Below, in pieces: positions 7,928 to 15,753 of a stretch of 50,011 nucleotides of DNA (the first letter of the stretch is position 1; every line of letters starts with the position of its first letter). The stretch covers positions 1 through 50,011 of the forward strand of contig DAOUMN010000036.1 in NCBI GenBank assembly GCA_034411135.1, written 5' to 3'. The notes under the pieces are model-generated. The model ran no database searches. It was given only the letters and a program-made list of their open reading frames with translations, and had not been told where the DNA came from. This stretch comes from Bellilinea sp034411135 (lineage in GTDB: Bacteria > Chloroflexota > Anaerolineae > Anaerolineales > Anaerolineaceae). Made by a program: the position numbers and the translations under genes.

Positions 7928-8743
7928 TCACACCCTCAATAAAAGGGATATTCCGAACAGAAGTAACGCCATGATTCCCGGTTCAATCCAGACTGTCTTC
8001 CAGGCTCGCCCATCCTCCACACCACCCGCCAGACTGGTAACGCCGTATGCAACCGCCAGCAGCATCAGACCAAAGCGTAGCGGTGGCAATGGCAGATAAT
8101 GCAAGCCAGCCGCAACCTGGCTGACCACCAGGGTGATTCCCGCCGCCCAATGGACGAACCAGCGTCCGCCACTGCGCAGGTACAGTGAACGTAAACTTAC
8201 CAGGAATAAGGCGGGTGCAAGAGTTATCAACAGCGTGTACAGGCGCAGCCCGGCAGCACGAACGCTGACCGCCAGCACCAGATACAACGCAAAGGACACC
8301 GCGGTTAATCCAATCGAAGCCGGAGCATGGCGGATGTCTTGCGGATCAACCACGATATACTCCGCCATCACCACCAGCAAAAACAGCAAACCACCCAGGG
8401 CAAACACTACCCACCACTCTGCACCTACTTGGAGGGTGGTTAGTGGAACACCGATTGCCCAGGCGGTCAGTGCGGGAAGCAACCAGTGCGGTAACCGCAC
8501 CTGCCCTTCCAGATGGGGATGGGATTGGATCAACCAGTCGGTTCCGGCTGCCGCCATCAGTGAGACGAGCACGGCAACCACCGTGGTAAAGTTGAGACGC
8601 ACCTCGAACAGAAAGCCCGGTAGTTGCAGGCTGATCAGGCGATCGGGCAGGGTGACAAATGGGGTTAACGCATATGCAAGCAAAATGACCGCCGCCACAA
8701 TGCTCAGGCGGTTCGCATCGGGTAGATGCTGGTGCGATTGCAT
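7928..8743 (-). CDS. polytopic membrane protein of unknown function
   Basis: About 271 aa with roughly seven or eight hydrophobic segments separated by short loops and no catalytic motif. It resembles small integral membrane families known mainly from Chloroflexota (possibly DUF5656), but I cannot confirm the assignment. I chose the internal ATG at 8743, not the upstream ATG at 8770. The box TACAAT sits 6 nt before 8743, the spacing of a leaderless transcript, while the upstream ATG has no usable Shine-Dalgarno. It is directly coupled to the JAMM gene, so the peptidase may act on or with it. Confidence 0.7.
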   Translation of the reverse strand: MQSHQHLPDANRLSIVAAVILLAYALTPFVTLPDRLISLQLPGFLFEVRLNFTTVVAVLVSLMAAAGTDWLIQSHPHLEGQVRLPHWLLPALTAWAIGVPLTTLQVGAEWWVVFALGGLLFLLVVMAEYIVVDPQDIRHAPASIGLTAVSFALYLVLAVSVRAAGLRLYTLLITLAPALFLVSLRSLYLRSGGRWFVHWAAGITLVVSQVAAGLHYLPLPPLRFGLMLLAVAYGVTSLAGGVEDGRAWKTVWIEPGIMALLLFGISLLLRV

Positions 8744-8749
8744 AATCCG

Positions 8750-8755
8750 ATTGTA
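8750..8755 (-). promoter_or_regulatory. -10 box for a probable leaderless transcript (membrane protein/JAMM/plsY)
   Basis: On the minus strand TACAAT lies 6 nt before the ATG at 8743. CTGGCA, a 4/6 match to the -35 consensus, is 18 bp further upstream. Transcription would begin at or next to the A of the start codon. Confidence 0.45.
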
Positions 8756-8826
8756 CCGCGTCCAGCCCATCTATGCCAGTTTTTACCTGCTCCGCCGGGC
8801 ATGAAGAGCGGTCAAACCCGCAGATG

Positions 8827-8835
8827 TGGTAAAAT
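8827..8835 (+). promoter_or_regulatory. extended -10 box for a probable leaderless transcript
   Basis: TGGTAAAAT is an extended -10 element whose last base is 9 nt before the ATG at 8845. The expected start of transcription (8841-8843) leaves no room for a Shine-Dalgarno, and none is present. Confidence 0.45.
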
Positions 8836-8844
8836 TCAATCGCT

Positions 8845-9846
8845 ATGGCTTCCGAGGCAGAATTTCAACCCGCGACGCCGCCGCGTTTGATCCCGACCAT
8901 CAGTGCTGGTTTCAATGCCGTTGCCGCGAACATTCGCTTGATTTTTTTGCCGGTTGTGCTCGACCTTTTCTTCTGGCTGGGTCCGCAGTTTCGTCTGAAT
9001 AAACTGGTTGCGCCCGTGCTGGAGGAATACTTGGCGCTGTTCAACCGGTTAAATTCTGCGGAAATTGCCGCGCAGATGAATCAAATCAGCCAGCAGTGGC
9101 TGCACAATTTGCAGGTCTTCAATTTGGCAGGGGTTTTGCGAACTTTTCCCATCGGCGTGCCCAGCCTGATCGCGGATCGCGGAGCAGACCTGACACCGCT
9201 TGGCAGCCCCAGGGTGATCGAGATTGAGTCATATTCACTCGCCTTTGGTTGGTGGTTGGTGTTTGTCCTGATTGGCTTTTTACTTGGCTGCGTATATCTC
9301 AGTGACCTGGCGCGTTCCACCAGCGAAACACGCCAAGCGTTTGACTTCAGAAATTTTCTCTACCAGATCAGCCAGTCATTCCTTTTCGTGGCAGCATTTT
9401 TCCTTTCGTTACTCATCATGGGCATCCCTGCCTCGATTATCATCTCCATTCTTGCCATGATCAACCCCAGCCTGGCAAGCGTGGGCTTGCTCTTTATCAT
9501 GTTCGTTATTCTGTGGGCATTGATCCCCTTGATGTTCACTCCTCACTCCATTTTTCTCGGGCAGCGCAACCTGATCGTTTCCATCCTGACCAGCGCCCGT
9601 TTAGTGCGTTCTTACCTTCCCGGTAGTGGTTTGTTCATCCTGGTTGCCTTTTTGATCGCCCAGGGTATGGACCTTCTCTGGCGGATTCCATCCCCCGATT
9701 CTTGGATGACGCTGGTCGGCATCTTTGGGCATTCTTTCATTTACACAGGTCTGCTGGCAGCCAGTTTCATTTATTTCCGCAGCGGCTTGCGTTGGCTGGC
9801 GGAAGTGATCAAACAACAAAATACGCGTACAGTGCAACAAATTTGA
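8845..9846 (+). CDS. integral membrane protein of unknown function
   Basis: A 333 aa protein with about six transmembrane segments, including LIFLPVVLDLFFWLG near residue 32, a long hydrophobic stretch near 130-150, then pairs around 175-205, 210-235, 260-280 and 290-310. A polar extracytoplasmic or cytoplasmic loop of about 80 residues lies between the first two. It carries no recognisable transporter or enzyme motif and I do not assign a family. It is divergent from the JAMM operon and 67 bp upstream of gyrB. Confidence 0.7.
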   Translation: MASEAEFQPATPPRLIPTISAGFNAVAANIRLIFLPVVLDLFFWLGPQFRLNKLVAPVLEEYLALFNRLNSAEIAAQMNQISQQWLHNLQVFNLAGVLRTFPIGVPSLIADRGADLTPLGSPRVIEIESYSLAFGWWLVFVLIGFLLGCVYLSDLARSTSETRQAFDFRNFLYQISQSFLFVAAFFLSLLIMGIPASIIISILAMINPSLASVGLLFIMFVILWALIPLMFTPHSIFLGQRNLIVSILTSARLVRSYLPGSGLFILVAFLIAQGMDLLWRIPSPDSWMTLVGIFGHSFIYTGLLAASFIYFRSGLRWLAEVIKQQNTRTVQQI

Positions 9847-9913
9847 ACTACAGTCCTCCCCTGATCTAAAGAAGGGGGAAGGGTTCGGTGTTAATCTTTC
9901 TGGAGGTTTATCC

Positions 9914-11836
9914 GTGGTACAAGCAGCCGATCTTTCTTCATACGGAGCAAAAGATATCCAGGTGCTGGAAGGGCTAGAAGCCGTCCGTCGCCGTCCGGGC
10001 ATGTACGTGGGCGGCACCGATCTTAAAGCCTTGCATCATCTGGTTTACGAAGTGGTGGACAATTCCATCGATGAAGCCCTGGCGGGTTTCTGCAACCGCA
10101 TCATCGTTACCATTCATGCCGATAGTTCCGTAACGGTAGAGGACAACGGGCGCGGCATCCCGGTGGATATTCACCCGGAAAAGAAAAAATCCGCTCTCGA
10201 AGTGGTCATGACCACCCTGCATGCTGGCGGAAAATTCAGCCATTCCAGTTACAAGGTTTCCGGCGGCTTGCATGGCGTGGGCGTTTCTGCAGTCAATGCA
10301 CTGTCGGAGTGGTGTCAGGTCAGCGTGTGCCGCGACGGTCAGCGCCATTTCCAGCGTTATGAACGCGGCGTTCCACAGGAAGCGGTCAAAACAGTGGGCA
10401 AATGTGATCCCAACCAGACCGGCACAACGACCACATTTAAGTTCGACCGCCAGATTTTCAAGGATGACGTTGAATTCAAATTCGAAACATTGGTGCAGCG
10501 CTTTCGTGAGATGGCATTTGTCACCCGAAAAGTACTCATCCGCCTGGTGGACGAGCGCAGCAACCGTGAGATGACCTTTTTCTTCGAGGGCGGTATTATT
10601 TCTTTTGTCCGTTTTCTTAACCGCAACCGTACCACCCTCCATCCGGTATTCTTCATTGAAAAGGAAGTTGACAACATCGGCATCGAAGTGGCAGTACAGT
10701 ACACCGATGCGTATGCCGAATCGGTGTATTCATTTGCCAATACGATCAACACCATTGACGGCGGCACACACATGACCGGATTGCGCACCGCCATCACCCG
10801 CGTAATCAACGATTACGCCCGGCGTAACAGCTTGCTCAAGGACGCCGACCCCAATTTCACCGGCGATGATACCCGCGAAGGCATGACCGCAATCGTCAGC
10901 ATCAAACACCCGGACCCACAATTCGAATCCCAGACCAAGGTCAAGTTGATGAATCCGGAAGTGCAAACCTACGTCCAGCAGGTGGTGGGTGAAGCCTTTT
11001 ATGCCTTCCTGGAAGAGAATCCCTCCGCGGCGCGCGCCATTGTACAAAAATGTCTGACTTCCGCCCGCGCCCGCGACGCCGCCCGCAAAGCCCGTGACCT
11101 GGTGATTCGCAAGTCGGCATTGGAAAGCCTGACCCTGCCGGGCAAGCTGGCGGACTGCTCGGAACGCGACCCTAACAAAACCGAGCTGTACATCGTCGAA
11201 GGTGAAAGCGCCGGTGGCTCAGCCAAACAAGGGCGCGACCGCCACTTCCAGGCTATTCTGCCATTGCGTGGCAAAATTCTCAACACCGAGCGCGCCCGGT
11301 TGGATAAAATTCTGTCCAACAACGAAGTCAAAGCGCTGATCTCCGCGCTGGGAACCGGCATCGGTGAGAATTTTGACCTGAGCGGTTTGCGTTATGGCCG
11401 GGTGATTATCATGACCGATGCAGACGTGGACGGCAGCCACATTCGCACCCTGTTGTTGACCTTTTTCTTCCGTTATATGCAGGCATTGATCGAGGAAGGA
11501 CATCTCTACATTGCCCAACCGCCATTGTACCGAATAGCCTACAAAAATAATATCCAGTATGTTTACACCGAAGCAGAAAAAGATCGTGTGCTCAAGGAGT
11601 TGAACATTTCCCCGGATAAAATCTCGATCCAGCGCTACAAAGGTCTGGGTGAGATGAACCCTCAGCAGTTGTGGGATACTACCATGAACCCATCCAACCG
11701 CACCTTGCTCTCGGTCAGCATCGAGGACGCTGCCGCTGCCGATCGGACGTTCGATATGTTGATGGGCGAAGCTGTGCCGCCGCGCACGCGCTTCATCACG
11801 ACCCACGCGCGCAGCGTTCGCAACCTGGATGTATAA
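9914..11836 (+). CDS. gyrB: DNA gyrase subunit B
   Basis: ATPase subunit of type IIA topoisomerase, which introduces negative supercoils with GyrA. It has a GHKL ATPase domain with RPGMYVGGTD near 31, the ATP-binding Asn region EVVDNSIDEA, VEDNGRGIPVD, and the ATP lid GGLHGVGVSAVN. The TOPRIM domain shows EGESAGGSAKQGRDR near 430 and the metal-binding DADVDGSHIR near 501. The C-terminal gyrase B segment has QRYKGLGEMNPQQLW. Length 640 aa matches the type lacking the proteobacterial insertion. GTG start with GGAGG at 9902-9906. ParE cannot be fully excluded by eye, but a single copy with this pattern favours GyrB. No parC/gyrA lies alongside. Confidence 0.93.
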   Translation: MVQAADLSSYGAKDIQVLEGLEAVRRRPGMYVGGTDLKALHHLVYEVVDNSIDEALAGFCNRIIVTIHADSSVTVEDNGRGIPVDIHPEKKKSALEVVMTTLHAGGKFSHSSYKVSGGLHGVGVSAVNALSEWCQVSVCRDGQRHFQRYERGVPQEAVKTVGKCDPNQTGTTTTFKFDRQIFKDDVEFKFETLVQRFREMAFVTRKVLIRLVDERSNREMTFFFEGGIISFVRFLNRNRTTLHPVFFIEKEVDNIGIEVAVQYTDAYAESVYSFANTINTIDGGTHMTGLRTAITRVINDYARRNSLLKDADPNFTGDDTREGMTAIVSIKHPDPQFESQTKVKLMNPEVQTYVQQVVGEAFYAFLEENPSAARAIVQKCLTSARARDAARKARDLVIRKSALESLTLPGKLADCSERDPNKTELYIVEGESAGGSAKQGRDRHFQAILPLRGKILNTERARLDKILSNNEVKALISALGTGIGENFDLSGLRYGRVIIMTDADVDGSHIRTLLLTFFFRYMQALIEEGHLYIAQPPLYRIAYKNNIQYVYTEAEKDRVLKELNISPDKISIQRYKGLGEMNPQQLWDTTMNPSNRTLLSVSIEDAAAADRTFDMLMGEAVPPRTRFITTHARSVRNLDV

Positions 11837-11881
11837 ACCCATTGTTCTTGTCCTTTTCAATCATCAATAAGGAGAACGATC

Positions 11882-12985
11882 ATGCCTCCAGCCCAATTGT
11901 TCCGCGCCGAAGATTTACGCAATTACATCATCCGCTTTTTCACCCGCCTGAATGTCCAGGAGGAACACGCCCGGCTTGCCGCAGATGTTCTGATCTCCGC
12001 CGACCTGCGCGGGGTCAGTTCGCACGGGATCATTCGCCTGCACAGTTATTACGGCAGCCGCATCCTCAAAGGTTTGATTGACCCTGCCTCTCCCTACCGC
12101 GTAGTGCGCGAAACACCCGCCACCCTGCTAGTGGACGGCGGCAACGGGTTGGGGATGGTGGTTGGGTATCACACCATGCAGGCAGTGATCGAAAAAGCGC
12201 GCCAATCCGGAGCGGCATTTGGCAGCGTGCGTAGCAGCAACCATTACGGCATTGCCGGGTATTATGCCATGATGGCACTGCCCCACGACATGATCGGGAT
12301 TTCCTTCACCAACGCTCAGCCGCTGGTAGCACCCACCTACGGGCGCACCCGCATGTTAGGTACCAACCCGATTGCTGTGGCTGCGCCGGCGCTCCACGCC
12401 CGTCCCTACGTGCTCGATATGGCAACCAGCATTGTTCCAATTGGCAAGATCACCGTTTACGACAAGGCAGGCGAGAAAATCCCCGAAGGCTGGGGAATCG
12501 ACAAAGACGGTAAAGTGACCACTGAGCCAAAGGACGTTCTTAACGGTGGCGCGTTGATGCCGTTGGGCGGCATCGACCTGATGCGTGGGTACAAAGGTTA
12601 CGGGCTGGCATTGCTGGTGGACATCTTCTCCGGGGTGCTTTCCGGCGCCGCCACCGGAGCCGATGTCGGCGCGCCCGGCAAGGATCTTCCCGCCAACGTT
12701 GGGCATTTCTTTGCTGCCATTCGCATCGACGCCTTCCGCGACCCACAAGAATTCAAGGCTGATCTTGACCACCTGATCGAAAGCCTGAAAGCCGCGCCAA
12801 AAGCCGCCGGTCATGAGCGAATTTATATTCACGGTGAAAAAGAATTCGAACTGGAAGAGCGCAACCGCCAACACGGCGTGCCGTTATTGGTGGAAGTGGT
12901 CAAGGGACTGCGCGAAGCCGGTGAACAGGTCGGTGTGCCCTTCGACCTGGAAGTTCTAGGCGAAACCACCGGCGAGGAAGAGTAA
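11882..12985 (+). CDS. malate/L-lactate dehydrogenase family oxidoreductase (Ldh_2 type)
   Basis: NAD(P)-dependent 2-hydroxyacid oxidoreductase of the family that includes malate, L-sulfolactate and ureidoglycolate dehydrogenases, unrelated to classical Rossmann LDH/MDH. Diagnostic stretches are DLRGVSSHGI near 42, the nucleotide-binding and catalytic region RSSNHYGIAGYYAMMAL near 117, MLGTNPIAVAAPA, LDMATSIVPIGKI, and GYKGYGLALLVDI near 235. Length 367 aa is typical. AAGGAG precedes the ATG. The gene follows gyrB by 45 bp and may share its transcript, but no functional link is evident. Substrate is not assignable from sequence. Confidence 0.9.
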   Translation: MPPAQLFRAEDLRNYIIRFFTRLNVQEEHARLAADVLISADLRGVSSHGIIRLHSYYGSRILKGLIDPASPYRVVRETPATLLVDGGNGLGMVVGYHTMQAVIEKARQSGAAFGSVRSSNHYGIAGYYAMMALPHDMIGISFTNAQPLVAPTYGRTRMLGTNPIAVAAPALHARPYVLDMATSIVPIGKITVYDKAGEKIPEGWGIDKDGKVTTEPKDVLNGGALMPLGGIDLMRGYKGYGLALLVDIFSGVLSGAATGADVGAPGKDLPANVGHFFAAIRIDAFRDPQEFKADLDHLIESLKAAPKAAGHERIYIHGEKEFELEERNRQHGVPLLVEVVKGLREAGEQVGVPFDLEVLGETTGEEE

Positions 12986-12999
12986 TCCGCCAGCAGGGC

Positions 13000-14607
13000 T
13001 TAGCCTTCCTGCTTGAGAACCATCACCTCGTGCCCTTCCAAAGGCAACAGCAAGCCATCTTTGAGAGGTGGTAGTGAATCGCGTCGGTTGGACAACAACA
13101 GCTGCCAATCAGCACGGCGCACCATCCCACCCAACGCGAAGCGCACCGGACGTTTGCCAAAATTCAGCGCCACAAGAATGGTTTCATCGGCGGTCTGGCG
13201 CAGGTATGCAAGCAGACGTTGAGGCTCGAAGGTCAGCGGCTGGAACAAGCCACGCCGCAGTGCCACATGCTGCTTGCGCAAGCGCAGTAGCGCGCGGTAG
13301 AAATGGTAGAGCGAGTCGACTTGTCTCTGCTGAGCAGCCACATTGCGCTGGGGATAGTTTTCATGCACCGGAAGCCAGGGTTGCCCACTGGTGAAGCCAG
13401 CCTGAGGGCTGTCGTCCCATTGCATCGGCGCGCGGCAGCCATCCCGTCCCTTGAAAAACGGCCAATAGCGCTTGCCGATCGGGTCCTGCACCATCTCGCG
13501 GGTAATGGGAATATCGCGCATCCCGATTTCTTCGCCATAATAAAGGAATGGCGTGCCATGCTGGGTTAGCAACAAAGCCGCTGCCACTTTGAGCAATTCA
13601 TCGTTCTCATCCTTGGTGTAGCGGGTAGCCGAGCGCGGATTGTCGTGATTATTCATCACATAAGTCGGATAACCATTCGGCTGAAGTGCCTGCTCCCAGT
13701 CCTGAATAGCTTTTAAAAAGTGGGCGGGTCTCCAGCGGCAATGCAGAAACGAAAAGTCAAAAGCGGCATGAAGCAAACCTGGCGCACTGTAACCGGCGGC
13801 TTTTCGCGGATCGGAAATGAAGGTTTCACCAACCGCATAGCGCTCTGGGTAGGAATCCAGGATGGCGCGAATTTCTTGCAACAGCGGATACATATCCGGC
13901 TGGTCGCAATCGTATATGTGTTTCTGGCGGTCGAAGCCGCGCAACCCCAGCACTGGCGGGTTATCCAGAAATTCGGGATGTTTGAAATAGACATTGAACA
14001 CATCCAGCCGGAAGCCATCCACCCCACGGTCACACCAGAAACGAAAAACATCCAACATCGCCTGGCGCACCACTGGGTTACGCCAGTTGACGTCCGGTTG
14101 TTCTTTGTAGAACATGTGATAGTAATACTGGTTGGTATGGGCATCCAGCTCCCACCCGCTGCCGCCAAATATGGACTGCCAGTTGTTTGGAGGTCCGCCA
14201 CTGGCTGCCGGGTCGCGCCACAGGTAGTAATCGCGGTAGGGATTATCACGACTGCTGCGTGATTGCACGAACCAGGGATGCTGGTCGGAGGTGTGGTTGA
14301 GTACCAGATCAAGCACAATGCGGATGCCGCGCTGGTGGGCTTCCTGCACAAGACGGTCAAAATCCGCCAGGTTGCCAAACTTGGCATCTACATCCAGATA
14401 GTCACTGACATCATAACCAAAATCAACATCTGGCGACGGGTTGATTGGCGACAGCCAGATTGCATCCACACCCAGTTCCGCCAGGTAATCCAGTCGGCTG
14501 CAAATGCCGTTCAGATCGCCGATGCCATCACCATTACTGTCGGAAAAAGATCGCGGATAGATTTGATAAACAACCCCATCCCGCCACCATAAAAATTGAT
14601 CATCCAT
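13000..14607 (-). CDS. GH13 alpha-glucosidase / oligo-1,6-glucosidase
   Basis: Cytoplasmic exo-acting glycoside hydrolase of family 13 that cleaves alpha-linked glucose from short malto- or isomalto-oligosaccharides. The start WWRDGVVYQIYPRSFSDSNGDGIGDL is typical of the oligo-1,6-glucosidase subgroup. Catalytic residues in this numbering are D202 (nucleophile, DGFRLDVF), E261 (acid/base, AVGETF) and D322 (NNHDNPR). QPDVNWRNP is also conserved. The start at 14607 was chosen because AAGGTGG lies about 7 nt upstream and the protein then begins directly with the domain, giving 535 aa. An in-frame upstream extension would overlap the hydrolase gene. Likely operon with the alpha/beta hydrolase, 20 bp upstream. 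Confidence 0.93.
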   Translation of the reverse strand: MDDQFLWWRDGVVYQIYPRSFSDSNGDGIGDLNGICSRLDYLAELGVDAIWLSPINPSPDVDFGYDVSDYLDVDAKFGNLADFDRLVQEAHQRGIRIVLDLVLNHTSDQHPWFVQSRSSRDNPYRDYYLWRDPAASGGPPNNWQSIFGGSGWELDAHTNQYYYHMFYKEQPDVNWRNPVVRQAMLDVFRFWCDRGVDGFRLDVFNVYFKHPEFLDNPPVLGLRGFDRQKHIYDCDQPDMYPLLQEIRAILDSYPERYAVGETFISDPRKAAGYSAPGLLHAAFDFSFLHCRWRPAHFLKAIQDWEQALQPNGYPTYVMNNHDNPRSATRYTKDENDELLKVAAALLLTQHGTPFLYYGEEIGMRDIPITREMVQDPIGKRYWPFFKGRDGCRAPMQWDDSPQAGFTSGQPWLPVHENYPQRNVAAQQRQVDSLYHFYRALLRLRKQHVALRRGLFQPLTFEPQRLLAYLRQTADETILVALNFGKRPVRFALGGMVRRADWQLLLSNRRDSLPPLKDGLLLPLEGHEVMVLKQEG

Positions 14608-14627
14608 CACATCCACCTTTTTTAATT

Positions 14628-15485
14628 TCAGTTCGTCGAAGTGAGAAAATCTAGCAGCATCTGGTTGAACAACTGCGAATTTTCCCGCTGCGGCCAGTGC
14701 CCGCAATCGGGTAAAACTTCCAGGCGCGAAGCGGGGACGCGTTGGTGCGCTTCACGGGTGCATTCCAGCGGCACGAGACGGTCCGCCTGCCCGTGAATAA
14801 ATAGCACCGGGCAGCGGATTTCATTCAACCGATCCATGAAGACGGTTTTGCACAACCCGCCCTTTTTGATTTCGTTGTACTGGAAATTTCGGAACGCTGC
14901 TCCTGCCTGGGGGTGACGGATTTCTTCGAACACATCGTCCATCAATTGGTCGGAAATCTGTTTGGGGTTGGAAAAAATCTGCTCCAGCGAAGCACGCGCC
15001 AGCCTGCGGCTGCGGCGGATCAACCACCAAGTCAACCGGTTGAGCCATTCCATGCGGATGAAGAGATAACTCCACTGTCCGCCGGGCGCTTCACTCGCCA
15101 GCCCGTAACTATCAACCGGTACCAGGCGTTGAACCTGATGGGGGTAAGCCAGGGTATAGCCAATGGCAATCCCGCCTCCCATCGAAATCCCAGCCAACGA
15201 AAACTGCTCCAACCCAAGTACGTCCAGCAATCGCTTAAGAAAATCTACATAATAAGGTATGTCATAAGGTAGATCGGGACGGTCACTTTTCCCATAGCCG
15301 GGAAAATCCGGTGCAATTACACGGAAATGCGGGGAAAGCGCCAAAATTACTGGCTGCCAGGAAAGCCAGGCTGAATCAGTCCCGCCGCCATGCAGCAGAA
15401 TCACCGTCTGCGCTGCTTCCCCCGCTGTGTACAGATGTGTACGAATGCCATCAACAGTAATCCATTGCTCCTCAATGATTGTCAT
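14628..15485 (-). CDS. alpha/beta-fold hydrolase
   Basis: A 285 aa serine hydrolase without signal peptide. Oxyanion-hole motif LLHGGGTDSAW (about 30-40), nucleophile elbow G-I-S101-M-G-G, acid Asp in FIHGQADRLVPL and catalytic His in DCGHWPQRENSQLF complete the triad. It resembles carboxylesterases and C-C bond hydrolases of meta-cleavage pathways, but no neighbouring aromatic degradation gene supports the latter. GGGGAGGG precedes the ATG, and a good promoter (TTGACA-17-TATGCT) lies upstream. The GH13 gene follows in the same direction. Confidence 0.88.
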   Translation of the reverse strand: MTIIEEQWITVDGIRTHLYTAGEAAQTVILLHGGGTDSAWLSWQPVILALSPHFRVIAPDFPGYGKSDRPDLPYDIPYYVDFLKRLLDVLGLEQFSLAGISMGGGIAIGYTLAYPHQVQRLVPVDSYGLASEAPGGQWSYLFIRMEWLNRLTWWLIRRSRRLARASLEQIFSNPKQISDQLMDDVFEEIRHPQAGAAFRNFQYNEIKKGGLCKTVFMDRLNEIRCPVLFIHGQADRLVPLECTREAHQRVPASRLEVLPDCGHWPQRENSQLFNQMLLDFLTSTN

Positions 15486-15502
15486 GATACCCTCCCCTAT
15501 TA

Positions 15503-15531
15503 AGCATACTGATGGTTAAGCTTTTTGTCAA
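15503..15531 (-). promoter_or_regulatory. promoter of the alpha/beta hydrolase-GH13 unit
   Basis: On the minus strand, TTGACA (complement of 15526-15531), a 17 bp spacer and TATGCT (complement of 15503-15508). The start codon lies 17 nt beyond the -10, leaving a short leader that contains GGGGAGGG. Confidence 0.65.
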
Positions 15532-15627
15532 AATAAAATCGTCAGGCAGTAGTGATATACTCAACAATCCGCCTTGCCCCTGGCATAGAAATAGTGCAAA
15601 CATGACTAAGATTTAATCTTCTACTTC

Positions 15628-15656
15628 TTGCATGTTAACAAAACCTGTGTTAGAAT
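15628..15656 (+). promoter_or_regulatory. promoter of the nusA-infB operon
   Basis: TTGCAT (15628-15633), a 17 bp spacer and TAGAAT (15651-15656) preceded by TGT, an extended -10. The expected start is near 15663, giving a leader of about 90 nt that contains the hairpin at 15692-15715. Confidence 0.65.
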
Positions 15657-15691
15657 CCAAATTGCAAGGCAGAAGGTCAGACGACGTCATT

Positions 15692-15715
15692 GAAAAGTGG
15701 GCAGCCCCCACTTTT
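15692..15715 (+). promoter_or_regulatory. hairpin in the nusA leader
   Basis: GAAAAGTGGG pairs with CCCACTTTTC around the loop CAGCC, and TGCTTAG follows. The stem itself ends in U-rich sequence. Its place between promoter and nusA makes an attenuator or NusA autoregulatory element plausible, because NusA binds nascent RNA and controls its own operon in other bacteria. The function is inferred. Confidence 0.5.
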
Positions 15716-15753
15716 CTGCTTAGTAACAGGATCATATCGGAGAAAGTTAAAGC

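Noticed and set aside
12992..13013. Small AGCAGG/CCTGCT stem between the dehydrogenase and GH13 genes
   Set aside because: Only six strong pairs, overlaps the GH13 stop region, and no T-run on either strand; too weak to call a terminator.
13713..14387. 224-codon frame overlapping the GH13 gene on the same strand
   Set aside because: Out-of-frame shadow of a well-conserved enzyme; its Cys/Trp-rich composition looks random.
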